Below are positions 1 through 8,322 of a DNA stretch of 64,000 nt, piece by piece. Under the pieces are notes generated by a model. The model searched no databases. It saw only the letters and a list, made by a program, of their open reading frames with translations, and was not told the origin of the DNA. The stretch is taken from contig NZ_CP023434.1 in the NCBI RefSeq assembly GCF_003546865.1, positions 1,860,001 to 1,924,000 on the forward strand, given 5' to 3'. Each line of letters opens with the position of its first letter. Within the stretch, counting starts at the first letter, position 1. This stretch comes from Suicoccus acidiformans. Its GTDB lineage: Bacteria > Bacillota > Bacilli > Lactobacillales > Aerococcaceae. The position numbers and the translations under genes were made by a program.

Positions 1-111
1 TCAAACAATCCAATATATCGTTATTTTAAATAATATATGATAAAGCTTATTTTTCTTTGCTATAATTATAATACGTGGTATATTTAGGGTAGTGTAAAGG
101 AGACGAGTAGC

Positions 112-600
112 ATGAATATGGACGATTTTCTCGAAGAGATGGGCCCGCACATCTTAGCGTTTATGGAACTGGATTATTTGTTTCATAATGACCCTAATTA
201 TTTACTAGACTTTCTTAGCCACCATAGTGGTGAGCGCTTATGCGATTTGACAGAGGTTAATTTACTTGAGCTAAGCCCGATTATGGCACCTATGCACCAC
301 TTTTCGAATATGTATACTATCGGTAAGACGCAGGATAAAGAAACGATTCTGCTTGAGGTACTTTTCTTTCCTGAAGAGCATTACCGAAATTACGGTCCTT
401 ATGATAGCTTTTGGCATTATGATGTCCTGCAGCGCAAATTTTTAACCGAGCTGATGCAATTTATTGCAGAAGACGCTAAACAAAGTAAGCCAACCGCACC
501 GTATCATTTCGACCGAATTATTAGTATTCACTTGAATAAGTATGCCGAAAAACTTGCTGAGCAACAGATTAATGTGCACATTTACAAAGCGCACAAGTAA
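112..600 (+). CDS. Hypothetical protein, 162 aa
   Basis: I do not recognise this protein. It is a 162-residue, probably cytosolic protein without signal peptide or membrane segment, rich in acidic and aromatic residues and in histidine (HYDV, HHFS, YHFD). A GGAG ribosome binding site lies 9 bases before the ATG, two TATAAT-like boxes lie at 61-72, and a strong terminator follows directly, so it looks like a real single-gene transcript. Nothing in its neighbourhood suggests a role: the next gene, on the other strand, is an aldolase. No function is proposed. Confidence 0.75.
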   Translation: MNMDDFLEEMGPHILAFMELDYLFHNDPNYLLDFLSHHSGERLCDLTEVNLLELSPIMAPMHHFSNMYTIGKTQDKETILLEVLFFPEEHYRNYGPYDSFWHYDVLQRKFLTELMQFIAEDAKQSKPTAPYHFDRIISIHLNKYAEKLAEQQINVHIYKAHK

Positions 601-602
601 GG

Positions 603-641
603 AAATCCCCAACTCGGAGTCGCGTCGAGTTGGGGATTTTT
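603..641 (+). terminator. Rho-independent terminator after the 162-aa gene
   Basis: Stem AAATCCCCAACTCG (603-616) pairs with CGAGTTGGGGATTT (626-639), followed by T residues. It lies 2 bases after the stop codon of the plus-strand gene and 12 bases from the end of the aldolase gene on the other strand; the symmetric A-tract lets it serve both. Confidence 0.9.
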
Positions 642-652
642 CTGGTTTATGT

Positions 653-1549
653 TTATGCTTTATTCACAGAAGCGTCGTAAATTGAAGCAATTACTTGACC
701 AAGTGTTTCATTAAATTCTTCATCTGATTGGCTGACCCGTAAATCTTCTGATAGGGCCCGGGAGAAACTTGCGATAACTTCCTTATTCTCTTTCAGCTTT
801 TGGTTGGCCAAGTCAAGCGGGTAGCCACCTGACAATGCTACAATGCGGACAACATTGGGATAGCTCGCTAATTTATCATACAAGCCAGCTTTTGTAGGTA
901 AAGTGAGTTTCAGCATGACATAATCTTCCTCACCTAAAGTATCCAATTGTGCTTTTAATTCGCGGAGGAGTACTTCTTCAATTGCTTCTTTATCTTGTGC
1001 GTCAATATTAACTTCTGGCTCAATAATTGGCACCAGACCTGCAGCCACTACTTGACGGGCAACGTCAAATTGTTGCTCAACGACTGCTTTAATCCCTTCT
1101 TCATTCAACTCTAAGATATTTGACCGCTCTTTCGTACCGAAGATATTTCTTTCATTGGCACGTTTGAGTAAGTCGGCTAATTCGGGCATGGGTTTCATCA
1201 GTTGCACACCGTTTCGCACATCTTCTAAACCATTGTCAATTTTCAGGAAAGGTAGAATGCCTTTATTTAGTAAGTAATCCGCTGTATATTCCCCTTCGAT
1301 TTCACGGTCCATCGTATTCTCAAAAAGAATCGCGCCGATAATTTTATCCGAGGTAAAAGCCGGGCTAGTAATAATACGGGTGCGCATTTCATGGACTTTA
1401 TCAAACATCTCTTCTTCAGTTTGATAAGTATCTTCGCTTACCCCGTAATTGGCTAAAGCTTTCGGTGTGGAACCTCCACTTTGATCTAAAGCTGCGATAA
1501 AGCCTGGGTCATTTGCCATCCTTTGTACTTGTTCTTTTGTCATTGCCAT
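653..1549 (-). CDS. fda: Class I fructose-bisphosphate aldolase
   Basis: Cytosolic glycolytic enzyme that cleaves fructose 1,6-bisphosphate to glyceraldehyde 3-phosphate and dihydroxyacetone phosphate through a Schiff base, without metal. The 298-residue length and the start ([17 protein letters not shown], then [13 protein letters not shown]) match the class I aldolases of staphylococci and lactic acid bacteria. The segment [14 protein letters not shown] carries the lysine expected to form the Schiff base, and FENTMDRE and IIEPEVNID are family blocks. It is a single-gene transcript with its own promoter and shares the terminator at 603-641. The ribosome binding site is GGGAGG, 9 bases before the ATG. 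Confidence 0.95.
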   Translation of the reverse strand: MAMTKEQVQRMANDPGFIAALDQSGGSTPKALANYGVSEDTYQTEEEMFDKVHEMRTRIITSPAFTSDKIIGAILFENTMDREIEGEYTADYLLNKGILPFLKIDNGLEDVRNGVQLMKPMPELADLLKRANERNIFGTKERSNILELNEEGIKAVVEQQFDVARQVVAAGLVPIIEPEVNIDAQDKEAIEEVLLRELKAQLDTLGEEDYVMLKLTLPTKAGLYDKLASYPNVVRIVALSGGYPLDLANQKLKENKEVIASFSRALSEDLRVSQSDEEFNETLGQVIASIYDASVNKA

Positions 1550-1584
1550 TGACTCATTCCTCCCTCGTTTTTTAGGTTAACCTA

Positions 1585-1613
1585 ATTATAGTGCTTTTAC
1601 AATTCGAATGCAA
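1585..1613 (-). promoter_or_regulatory. Promoter of the aldolase gene
   Basis: On the minus strand TTGCAT (1608-1613) and TATAAT (1585-1590) are 17 bases apart, about 36 bases upstream of the start codon. The palindrome AGGTTAACCT (1574-1583) sits just downstream of the -10 box, where an operator could lie. The binding protein is unknown. Confidence 0.65.
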
Positions 1614-1674
1614 GAGAAAGTCATCTAGTTAAATGTGATACTATGATAGCACTATAACAGAAAGTAGGATGCCT

Positions 1675-3486
1675 ATGTCAAATACACACACTTTTCCTTT
1701 AAGAGCAGAAGTAGAGACTCAAGCAACTTGGGATTTAACTGCAATCTTCTCGGATGAAGCTCATTACCAGGAAGCATTAAAGCAGTACCAAGACCTAGCT
1801 ACTCAATTTCAAGAAACATACCAAGCTGGAACTCTCAGTACTGAACAGCTCATTAAAGCCTTACGCGCCTTAGAAGACATCGATACTCTCGCTTCTCAAT
1901 TAAGCCATTATGTCATGCTTCCAGTTGAAGTAGATCGAACAGACTCCGAGGCTCTTTTGCGCTACCAAGCTTACATGCACATCCATCAGAAAGTCCAGCA
2001 GACGCTGCAATTCTTCACTTATCAATTACTTGAAGCTGATGAGAGCTTACTCGATGCTGCTATTGATCTTGAGCCGTATTTCGAAGATTATTTAAGCCGA
2101 ATCAAGCACCAGAAGAAAGATTATCTAGGGGCTGAAATTGAAAAGACGCTGCTTCACTTCCAACCAAGTTTTGACCAATTCTATGACTTATATAATCAGG
2201 CGAAGTTGGCCGATTTAAGCTTTCCTGATTTCGAGGTGGACGGGCAAATTTATCCAATGAGTTTTGTCCTTTATGAAGATTTATACATGTACCATGAGGA
2301 TACGGCAGTTCGCCGGACGGCTTTTGCTAGCTTTGCCAAAGAATTAGCCAAATATCAACATACCTTTGCGAGTAGCTATTATGGCCATGTTATGACCGAG
2401 AAAGCTCAAGCAACGGTGCGGGGGTATGACTCGGTTATTGACTATCTCTTAGACGAACAGCGGGTCGATGCAAGCTTGTACCACCGGCAAATCGATCTAA
2501 TTATGGAGCATTTAGCACCCGTGATGCAGAAATACATTCGCCATGTCCAAGAAGTACGAGACTTGGAGCAAATGACCTATGCAGACTTGAAGATTGCCTT
2601 AGACCCTGCCTTCAGCTCTCCAGTAAGTTTCGCAGAATCTAAAACCTACGTTGAAGCAGCCTGCCAAGTCATGGGACCAGACTACTTCGCCCGCATTGAA
2701 GACGCCTACCAAGAGCGTTGGGTAGATTGGGCGCAAAATATTGGTAAATCAACCGGTGGATTTGCAACCATGGCCGCCGACGTGCATCCCTATATCCTCA
2801 TGTCCTGGACCGGCCAATTATCAGACGTTTACACCCTCATTCATGAACTTGGCCATGCGGGTCAAATGCTTGAGTCGGACCGCCATAATTCGGTGCTTTC
2901 AGCGGACATGAGCATGTATATTGTGGAAGCTCCCTCTACCTTTAATGAATTGCTCCTTACCGGGCATCTATTAGACAGCAATGAAGATATTCGAACACAA
3001 CGCTATGCCTTAAGCAACATGATTAGCAATACTTATTTCCACAATTTCGTCACCCACCTGCTTGAAGCAGCTTACCAACGTGAAGTATACCGCCGCATTG
3101 ACCGGGGCGAAGCCTTTACAGCGGAAACTTTATCTCAGATAAAATTGGACGTCTTGCATGCTTTCTGGGGCGATGCAGTCGAGATGAATTCGGGGGCAGA
3201 ATTAACATGGATGCGTCAACCCCATTACTATTTAGGACTTTATCCATATACCTACAGTGCCGGTCTCACGATAGCTACCCAAGCCTTCTTGAATATCCGC
3301 AAGGGGCATGAAGAAGCTATTCATCAATGGAAAACCTTCCTTACAACAGGCAATATCCCGCCAGTAGAAGCAGCCCGGATAGCGGGAGTGGATATTAGCA
3401 CTGAAGAGCCGCTTATGAATACGATTCAATTTCTAGATCAAAGCGTCGACCAAATTATTGCCTACAGCCAAGCTTTAGGAGAATAG
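1675..3486 (+). CDS. pepF: Oligoendopeptidase F
   Basis: M3B-family zinc metallopeptidase that cuts short oligopeptides in the cytosol. The protein is about 603 residues, the usual PepF length. The zinc motif HELGHAGQ lies near residue 390, and the downstream glutamate ligand is in EAPSTFNE. N-terminal segments such as LTAIFSDEAHY and SHYVMLP are typical of PepF_N. An ATG at 1669 is also in frame, but the AGTAGG ribosome binding site ends at 1668, so the ATG at 1675 with a 6-base spacer is the better start. It stands alone, between the aldolase and the SDR gene. Confidence 0.95.
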   Translation: MSNTHTFPLRAEVETQATWDLTAIFSDEAHYQEALKQYQDLATQFQETYQAGTLSTEQLIKALRALEDIDTLASQLSHYVMLPVEVDRTDSEALLRYQAYMHIHQKVQQTLQFFTYQLLEADESLLDAAIDLEPYFEDYLSRIKHQKKDYLGAEIEKTLLHFQPSFDQFYDLYNQAKLADLSFPDFEVDGQIYPMSFVLYEDLYMYHEDTAVRRTAFASFAKELAKYQHTFASSYYGHVMTEKAQATVRGYDSVIDYLLDEQRVDASLYHRQIDLIMEHLAPVMQKYIRHVQEVRDLEQMTYADLKIALDPAFSSPVSFAESKTYVEAACQVMGPDYFARIEDAYQERWVDWAQNIGKSTGGFATMAADVHPYILMSWTGQLSDVYTLIHELGHAGQMLESDRHNSVLSADMSMYIVEAPSTFNELLLTGHLLDSNEDIRTQRYALSNMISNTYFHNFVTHLLEAAYQREVYRRIDRGEAFTAETLSQIKLDVLHAFWGDAVEMNSGAELTWMRQPHYYLGLYPYTYSAGLTIATQAFLNIRKGHEEAIHQWKTFLTTGNIPPVEAARIAGVDISTEEPLMNTIQFLDQSVDQIIAYSQALGE

Positions 3487-3577
3487 CTTACGTTCCTTTT
3501 CTTAAGGTAGAAGTGTACGCTTTTCGTTTTTCGCTAAGAATGAATAAATCTACAGGCCAAACCGTTTTGTTAGTATG

Positions 3578-3608
3578 TTGACTCTTTGTGTGTTAACATC
3601 AATATATC
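3578..3608 (+). promoter_or_regulatory. Possible promoter of the SDR gene
   Basis: TTGACT (3578-3583) is followed after 17 to 19 bases by AATATATC (3601-3608). The -35 box is good and the -10 box is weak. The start codon of the SDR gene follows at 3630. Confidence 0.4.
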
Positions 3609-3629
3609 AACAAATAAGGAGTGGAGTAG

Positions 3630-4523
3630 ATGGCTCAAGAAAATTTAAAAGATCCTAGACATATGTACCGCGAGGAAGGCTATCCTGAACAGGAAAGCAA
3701 GTCCCCAGCTGTTCAAGCTGAAATGACGCCTTTACCTGACTGTGGTGAAGCAAGCTATCAAGGGACTGGCAAACTCAAAGGCCGTCATGCCCTAGTTACT
3801 GGCGGGGACTCTGGGATTGGACGCGCTGCAGCCATCGCTTTTGCCCGTGAAGGCGCAGACGTGGTCGTTCATTACTTAGCAGGCGAAGAAGCGGATGCTG
3901 AAGAAACCGTTAAGTTAATTGAAGAAGCAGGCCAACGAGGCAAAGCTATTCAAGGTGACTTCCGTCAGGCTGGTGAAGCGAGTCGTGTATTCAAGAAAGC
4001 CTTAGATTTCCTCGGCGAAATAGATATTCTTGTCTTAAATGCTGCCCAACAATTCGCACGTAAGAGTCTTAGCGAATTAAGCATGGAACAAGTTAATGAC
4101 ACCTTCCAAGTCAATATCATTAGTATGTTTGAGATGATTAAAGAAGCTGAACCTCATTTAGCGGCTGGTTCAAGCATCATCACGACAACATCTGTCCAAT
4201 CCTTTGAACCAAGTGAGACCCTATTGGATTACGCTGCAACAAATAGCGCCGTATCCTCCCTCACTGTTAGCTTAGCGAAATACTTCTCTGACAAAGGCGT
4301 TCGTGCCAATAGTGTGGCACCTGGTCCAATCTGGACAGCCCTACAACTTGATGGAGGAAAATTACCGGGAGAACTTGAGAAATTTGGCCAAAATAGCCTA
4401 ATGAAACGGGCTGGCCAACCCGTAGAACTTGCACCGGTTTACGTATTCCTTGCTTCAGAAGATAGTAGCTACGTTACCGGCCAAATTTACGGCGTAACTG
4501 GCGGACAGAATATCGATTTATAA
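3630..4523 (+). CDS. SDR-family oxidoreductase with altered active site
   Basis: Short-chain dehydrogenase/reductase of the YghA / general-stress-protein-39 type (297 aa, with the typical N-terminal tail containing DPRHMYREEGYPEQ). The Rossmann motif TGGDSGIG is at residues 57-64, NAAQ near 137, the active-site serine near S188 and the tyrosine at Y201 in LDYAATNSA. The catalytic lysine expected four residues after the tyrosine (YxxxK) is asparagine, N205, codon AAT. The C-terminal VTGQIYGVTGG block is intact, so the gene is not otherwise decayed. Either activity is lost or altered, or a different lysine serves. The ribosome binding site is AAGGAG, and the gene ends in its own terminator. Confidence 0.9.
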   Translation: MAQENLKDPRHMYREEGYPEQESKSPAVQAEMTPLPDCGEASYQGTGKLKGRHALVTGGDSGIGRAAAIAFAREGADVVVHYLAGEEADAEETVKLIEEAGQRGKAIQGDFRQAGEASRVFKKALDFLGEIDILVLNAAQQFARKSLSELSMEQVNDTFQVNIISMFEMIKEAEPHLAAGSSIITTTSVQSFEPSETLLDYAATNSAVSSLTVSLAKYFSDKGVRANSVAPGPIWTALQLDGGKLPGELEKFGQNSLMKRAGQPVELAPVYVFLASEDSSYVTGQIYGVTGGQNIDL

Positions 4524-4535
4524 GCATATGAAGAA

Positions 4536-4568
4536 AGCACCGAGCGAATAATGCTCGGTGCTCTTTTT
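4536..4568 (+). terminator. Rho-independent terminator after the SDR gene
   Basis: AGCACCGAGC (4536-4545) pairs with GCTCGGTGCT (4553-4562), followed by CTTTTTG, 13 bases after the stop codon. Confidence 0.9.
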
Positions 4569-4852
4569 GTGAGGGCTTTGATACTAATTACCTGAAATAT
4601 AAATAGCACGGGTAAGTATAGTATATTGAAAAACAAGCCGCGCGCTAAAATATGCACGCAAGCTTGTTCCTAAAGATTGGTATGAATATAGGTGAACTAT
4701 TAAGTCAATCTAATTCAAAAAATCAGAAAATATGCCTTAAACCATTGACAAATTACAAGCAATATCTGACAACACTAGGAATAGTGTTTTTGGAGCATTG
4801 CAAAGTATTTTGGGCGAAACTACCCTCAACCTTATTGCATCAGCAACATAAA
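4569..4852. other. Intergenic stretch with no recognised gene
   Basis: This is AT-rich sequence between a terminator and a tRNA gene. A 79-codon plus-strand reading frame runs from 4652 into the tRNA and resembles nothing I know. AACAAGC (4632) and GCTTGTT (4662) form an imperfect inverted repeat. It may be remnant sequence, and I see no convincing function. Confidence 0.5.
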
Positions 4853-4926
4853 CGGAGATACCCGGAATTGAACCGGGAACCTTTCCTTTAGGAGAGGAAT
4901 GCTCTATCCGATTGAGCTATATCTCC
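4853..4926 (-). tRNA. tRNA-Arg (anticodon CCT)
   Basis: The minus strand folds as a cloverleaf: acceptor GGAGATA/TATCTCC, D arm GCTC/GAGC, anticodon arm TTCCT-CTCCTAA-AGGAA with anticodon CCT (reads AGG), variable loop AGGTT and T arm CCCGG-TTCAATT-CCGGG. The discriminator base is G, and no CCA is encoded. It is isolated, not part of a tRNA cluster. The neighbouring sequence on both sides is broken or unrecognised, which fits tRNA genes being common integration points, but I see no integrase or attachment repeat. Confidence 0.95.
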
Positions 4927-5116
4927 AAAGACACTCTTTAGCATACCAAAAAAATCCCTTCTTGCCTAGTATGTTTCGCCTTTTTCTGATCTGAAAAGTG
5001 TCTTTTGTTATTCGAGCTAAATAAATGACCAGTCAGGAAATTTCCTCCATTTGCATACTGGCTCTTGGTATACTATAGGTAAGCAAAGAAGCAATTATAA
5101 ATAGGAGGAAAAGACT

Positions 5117-5386
5117 ATGATATTCTCACAAAGCAAGGAATTATATTTAAGTCATGCGGAGTTGCGAGTCGTTCAATCGAAGAAATACATTTAGGTAAAT
5201 ATGAAATTTATGCTCGGTACGGTTATATCTTCACCTCCGAAGAATTACAGGCTCATTTCCAAGGGCAAAATTGGTGCAAGGAATGCTTCAATGGTGAGAC
5301 CTTCCCCCCAACAGCTGTTAAACGAGGTTGAGGCCTATAATTTCGATTTTCTTAGTACAGTTGAAGAAAGTCGAATGTCTGTATAA
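5117..5386 (+). pseudogene. Broken YARHG-domain protein gene
   Basis: The start codon has a perfect AGGAGG site (5103-5108). Its frame gives SQSKELYLSHAELR and then stops at 5195. The +2-shifted frame then gives RSIEEIHLGKYEIYARYGYI and continues FTSEELQAHFQGQNW up to about 5332, which is a clear YARHG domain. The first frame resumes with NEVEAYNFDFLSTVEESR and ends at 5386. Two compensating frameshifts (near 5165-5175 and 5290-5320) therefore split one small extracellular-type domain gene. In family members this module follows an N-terminal membrane or zinc-ribbon region, which is absent here. A possible promoter (TTGCAT near 5052, 17 bases, TATAGG) is still visible. Confidence 0.75.
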
Positions 5387-5435
5387 TTTCCCAAAAAATA
5401 TTTTATTTTTTGATAAAATATGGTAAACTATTCAA

Positions 5436-5540
5436 TATAATCATAGACAGTAATTACTGTTGCTGTCTTCCGTCAAGAAGCAAAGATAAGCTTCCAGTTA
5501 TCCTATGATTATAATAGAATGACTGGGCTTTCTTTTTTTG
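5436..5540 (+). ncRNA. Candidate structured leader RNA with terminator
   Basis: TATAATCATAG (5436-5446) and CTATGATTATA (5503-5513) form an 11-bp perfect inverted repeat. Inside it are a 14-base palindrome, ACAGTAATTACTGT (5447-5460), and a hairpin GAAGC/GCTTC with an 8-base loop (5477-5494), together a possible three-way junction. The 3' strand of that hairpin is also part of an alternative stem, AAGC..CCAGT (5488-5498) with ACTGGGCTT (5522-5530), followed by TCTTTTTTT. Such competition is typical of transcription attenuation. The TATAAT inside the first arm could instead be a promoter and the palindrome an operator. It lies 62 bases before the amidase gene. It matches no riboswitch class I know. 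Confidence 0.4.
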
Positions 5541-5601
5541 TCTTTTATAATATACAATTTGTTGTTTGCAATTTATTATTATACTTTGGGAGAGGATGCC
5601 T

Positions 5602-7092
5602 ATGTTATTTAAGCATGACGCAACACATTATGGCGTGGCTATTAAAGATGGCTCTTATTCGGTGAAGTTAGTCACCGAGTATGCTTTTGAGAATATTCAC
5701 CGCTTAAATCCTCAATTGAATGCAGTGAATTATATTTATCAAGACCAAGCTCTTGCACGAGCTAAACGCTTAGATAAACATCTCGCGACACTTTCATCTG
5801 CTGAGCGCCGGAAGCTTTCGCCTTTCTTCGGTGTGCCGATTCTACTTAAAGATTTAGGTCAACTGTGGAAGGGGTCGGTCAGTTCTCAAAGTTCCAAACT
5901 CTTTCTAGGCAAGAAATCCACCACCACGGATGATTTTATCAGAATCGCTAGTGAAGCAGGCATGATTTTCGTTGGTCGGTCTAATACGTCAGAATTTGGT
6001 TTGAAAACCGTCTCCGATTCTCTGTATTTCGGCTCAGTCAGAAACCCGCATAACTTAGCCTATAATCCAGGAGGTTCTTCAGGTGGCGCGGCTGCTTCGA
6101 CTAAATCAGGCATGGTCCCTTTAGCGGCAGCCTCAGACGCAGGAGGTTCAATCCGGGTACCCGCCTCAGACTGTGGATTAATTGGTCTCAAGCCCAGCCA
6201 TGGTCGCATTGCTGCAAGTCCTCAAGTATTGCGTCGGATAAATGGCTTATCGGGGAATTTCTTTATCGCTCGTTCGGTTCGGGATATCTTCAATGGTATT
6301 CAAGTTTTCCAAGCGATGCCAAATCCTAGTCGCAATACCTTACCCATCATTCAAGAAGATGAATTAAAGGCTATCGATAGGCCCTTAAAGATTGCCTACA
6401 CCACTGACCATCCGCGAGGACAGGGAAACAGTTCCGATGCTATACAGGCTATTGAAATGACGGTTCAGGCTTTGAGAAATTTAGGCCATGAAGTCGAAGC
6501 TATCGCTTTACCGGTTGATTATAATGAATTGATGGATTACTATTATATGATTCTAACCGTTGAAATTGGCAAGAATATTCTGCGTATTAAAGAATCTGGC
6601 CAGCAAATTCAAGCCGAAGATATCGACCCACTTGCCTGGCTATGTTACCAAACCGGGCCACACATTCCAGCCTTTGCGTATTCAGATTTCGTCTTATATC
6701 AAGACGAATTAATCGCTCAAATGGACCGCTTTTACGAACAGTATGATGTTCTCTTGACACCAACAACATCAGCTGTGGCCCAGAGGAACGATGCCCTCGC
6801 CTATAGCCAATCATTGGTAGATCGGATAAATCGCGCTTCGTCCCTACCGCCACAAACCCTGTGGGAATTAGCCCATGAAGCCTTTGATCACGTATATCAG
6901 CGAACCTCTTACTGCCCCTTAATGAATATTACCGGCCAGCCCGCTATTTCCTTGCCCCTTTACGAGAATGCGGACGGCTTGCCATTAGGTTCCCAATTTG
7001 CTGCCAAGCGAGGTCAGGAATTGCTCCTCATCCAATTAGCAAAGCAACTCGAAAGACATGGCTATCTAAAGGCAAACTGCATCGAACTATAA
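5602..7092 (+). CDS. Amidase signature family protein
   Basis: Hydrolase of the amidase-signature family, which uses a Ser-cisSer-Lys triad to cleave amide bonds. The lysine is in GVPILLKDLG, the cis-serine in the GGSSGGAAAS block, and the nucleophile in SDAGGSIRVPAS, followed by GLIGLKPSHGRI. Length is about 496 residues, normal for the family. The substrate cannot be read from sequence; relatives act on 6-aminohexanoate cyclic dimer, aryl amides or nicotinamide. Translation could begin at 5566 or 5596, but GGGAGAGG at 5588-5595 best serves the ATG at 5602. The gene is monocistronic, downstream of the candidate leader RNA, with a strong terminator after it. Confidence 0.9.
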   Translation: MLFKHDATHYGVAIKDGSYSVKLVTEYAFENIHRLNPQLNAVNYIYQDQALARAKRLDKHLATLSSAERRKLSPFFGVPILLKDLGQLWKGSVSSQSSKLFLGKKSTTTDDFIRIASEAGMIFVGRSNTSEFGLKTVSDSLYFGSVRNPHNLAYNPGGSSGGAAASTKSGMVPLAAASDAGGSIRVPASDCGLIGLKPSHGRIAASPQVLRRINGLSGNFFIARSVRDIFNGIQVFQAMPNPSRNTLPIIQEDELKAIDRPLKIAYTTDHPRGQGNSSDAIQAIEMTVQALRNLGHEVEAIALPVDYNELMDYYYMILTVEIGKNILRIKESGQQIQAEDIDPLAWLCYQTGPHIPAFAYSDFVLYQDELIAQMDRFYEQYDVLLTPTTSAVAQRNDALAYSQSLVDRINRASSLPPQTLWELAHEAFDHVYQRTSYCPLMNITGQPAISLPLYENADGLPLGSQFAAKRGQELLLIQLAKQLERHGYLKANCIEL

Positions 7093-7096
7093 TCTC

Positions 7097-7138
7097 AAAA
7101 AAATGACGCAAAAGCTTAGGAGCTTTGCGTCATTTTTA
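7097..7138. terminator. Bidirectional terminator between amidase and MscS remnant
   Basis: AAAAATGACGCAAAAGC pairs with GCTTTGCGTCATTTTT with one bulged A. A and T tracts on both sides let it end the amidase transcript on the plus strand and the MscS-like transcript on the minus strand. Confidence 0.9.
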
Positions 7139-7142
7139 ATTA

Positions 7143-8013
7143 TTATTGCTCTATGCGAATATACATTGGAACTGGCATTTCAATATTCTTAGCTTCAAAG
7201 GTGTCATAGAGGCCATTCTGCATAATCATCCGGTTCTTACCGAGTTCAGTAACGGAACTGAAGTATTGAATATAGATTCTAAAGCCATTGGCATCGAGTT
7301 CTGCGCGAATTTTGGGCTTACGATTGTATTCATGGTATTCTAAATCGCAATTAAATACTTCTAATTGCTCTTCGTCATAATTATCGATAATTTACGTATA
7401 TTTCTCATGAGCAACCTTCCCTGCTATTCTCAGTGCTTCTTCTCGATTAACTTCAAAGCTGGCCAGAATATCTACCTCTTGCATCACAAAAGAATCTTCA
7501 GGCGTATAATTATACACGGTTGATGAGAAAATAAAGCGATTTAGCATAGAAACGTAACACCCTGTTGGAGACAAAGTCTCAACCAGATCTCCTAATTCGT
7601 CACGGTTAAACTCAAGAATATCCATATCAATGACTCTGCTGGTAATCCCATTCGAATCAATTAAATCACCAATATAGAAGGGATAACGAATACTGACATA
7701 GAAATAAGCTACCATATCCACAATTAAATACTTAGCAGCTAAGGCCACAAAGGGAATAATAGGCCCAAGTATCGGGTATGCGAGAACCAAATGTTACCCA
7801 CCAACAAGATCATGATTTAAGCAACAACTATTCTAAAATTCCGTATAATCACCGGGTTGTCTTCTCACTTTCAATATGCCTAGACAATAACCACAGCAAG
7901 AACTTAAGAAAAAGAAACGCTAATACAATTAAAGCGATCGAACTAGCTAATTGCATCATGAAGAAGCTAGGATTCTCTAATAAATTCTCTAAACAATTTA
8001 AATATCGATCCAT
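7143..8013 (-). pseudogene. Decayed MscS-family mechanosensitive channel gene
   Basis: The start (ATG at 8013, AGGAGG-type site upstream) encodes MDRYLNCLENLLENPSFFMM and a membrane helix, then breaks at a TGA soon after ESEKTTR. A short scrambled region (about 7800-7860) follows. From about 7790 the frame is recognisable again: LIVDMVAYFYVSIRYPFYIG, then SPTGCYVSMLNRFIFSSTVY, both MscS beta-domain blocks. At 7392-7394 an in-frame TAA interrupts KYT/IIDNYDEEQLEVF; the frame then stays open to a natural stop at 7143. A single C-to-T change (CAA to TAA) explains the nonsense codon. At least one frameshift or deletion plus one nonsense mutation show it is dead. Confidence 0.85.
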
Positions 8014-8322
8014 TCGACTCCTCCTATGTAATAAACATCAAAGTACATTTTGGCACATAATGAGCTATTAAACATACAATAGTGGGATATTTGCGCATAT
8101 AAATTTACCTCTATATTCTGGGGCCAGTGCTTGAATCACCAGGAGGTGGAAGTCAGTGTGTTTGTTCTTAGGAAGCCACGGCGATTGCCGTGGCATCAAT
8201 CTTTATTGAGAACAGACGTAAGGAACTGGCTCAGATGTGTGTGCGAAACTGAGAGATGCGTCCCCCTTGTTAACTTATCTGCGGGCGGGGATAGCTATTC
8301 TATGGGAGTTGGTAGCGGGGGT
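8014..8322. other. Intergenic sequence before repeat array 1
   Basis: No gene recognised. It contains a perfect hairpin, GCCACGGC-gatt-GCCGTGGC (8175-8194), without a T tract. A 78-codon plus-strand frame starting at 8131 runs into the array and has no family resemblance. Confidence 0.5.

Noticed and set aside
4652-4891. 79-codon plus-strand frame
   Set aside because: It runs into the tRNA-Arg gene on the other strand and has no family resemblance or good ribosome binding site.
4925-5008. AAAGACACT / AGTGTCTTT inverted repeat beside the tRNA as an attachment site or terminator
   Set aside because: The arms are about 65 bases apart, no integrase is nearby, and no second copy flanks an element.
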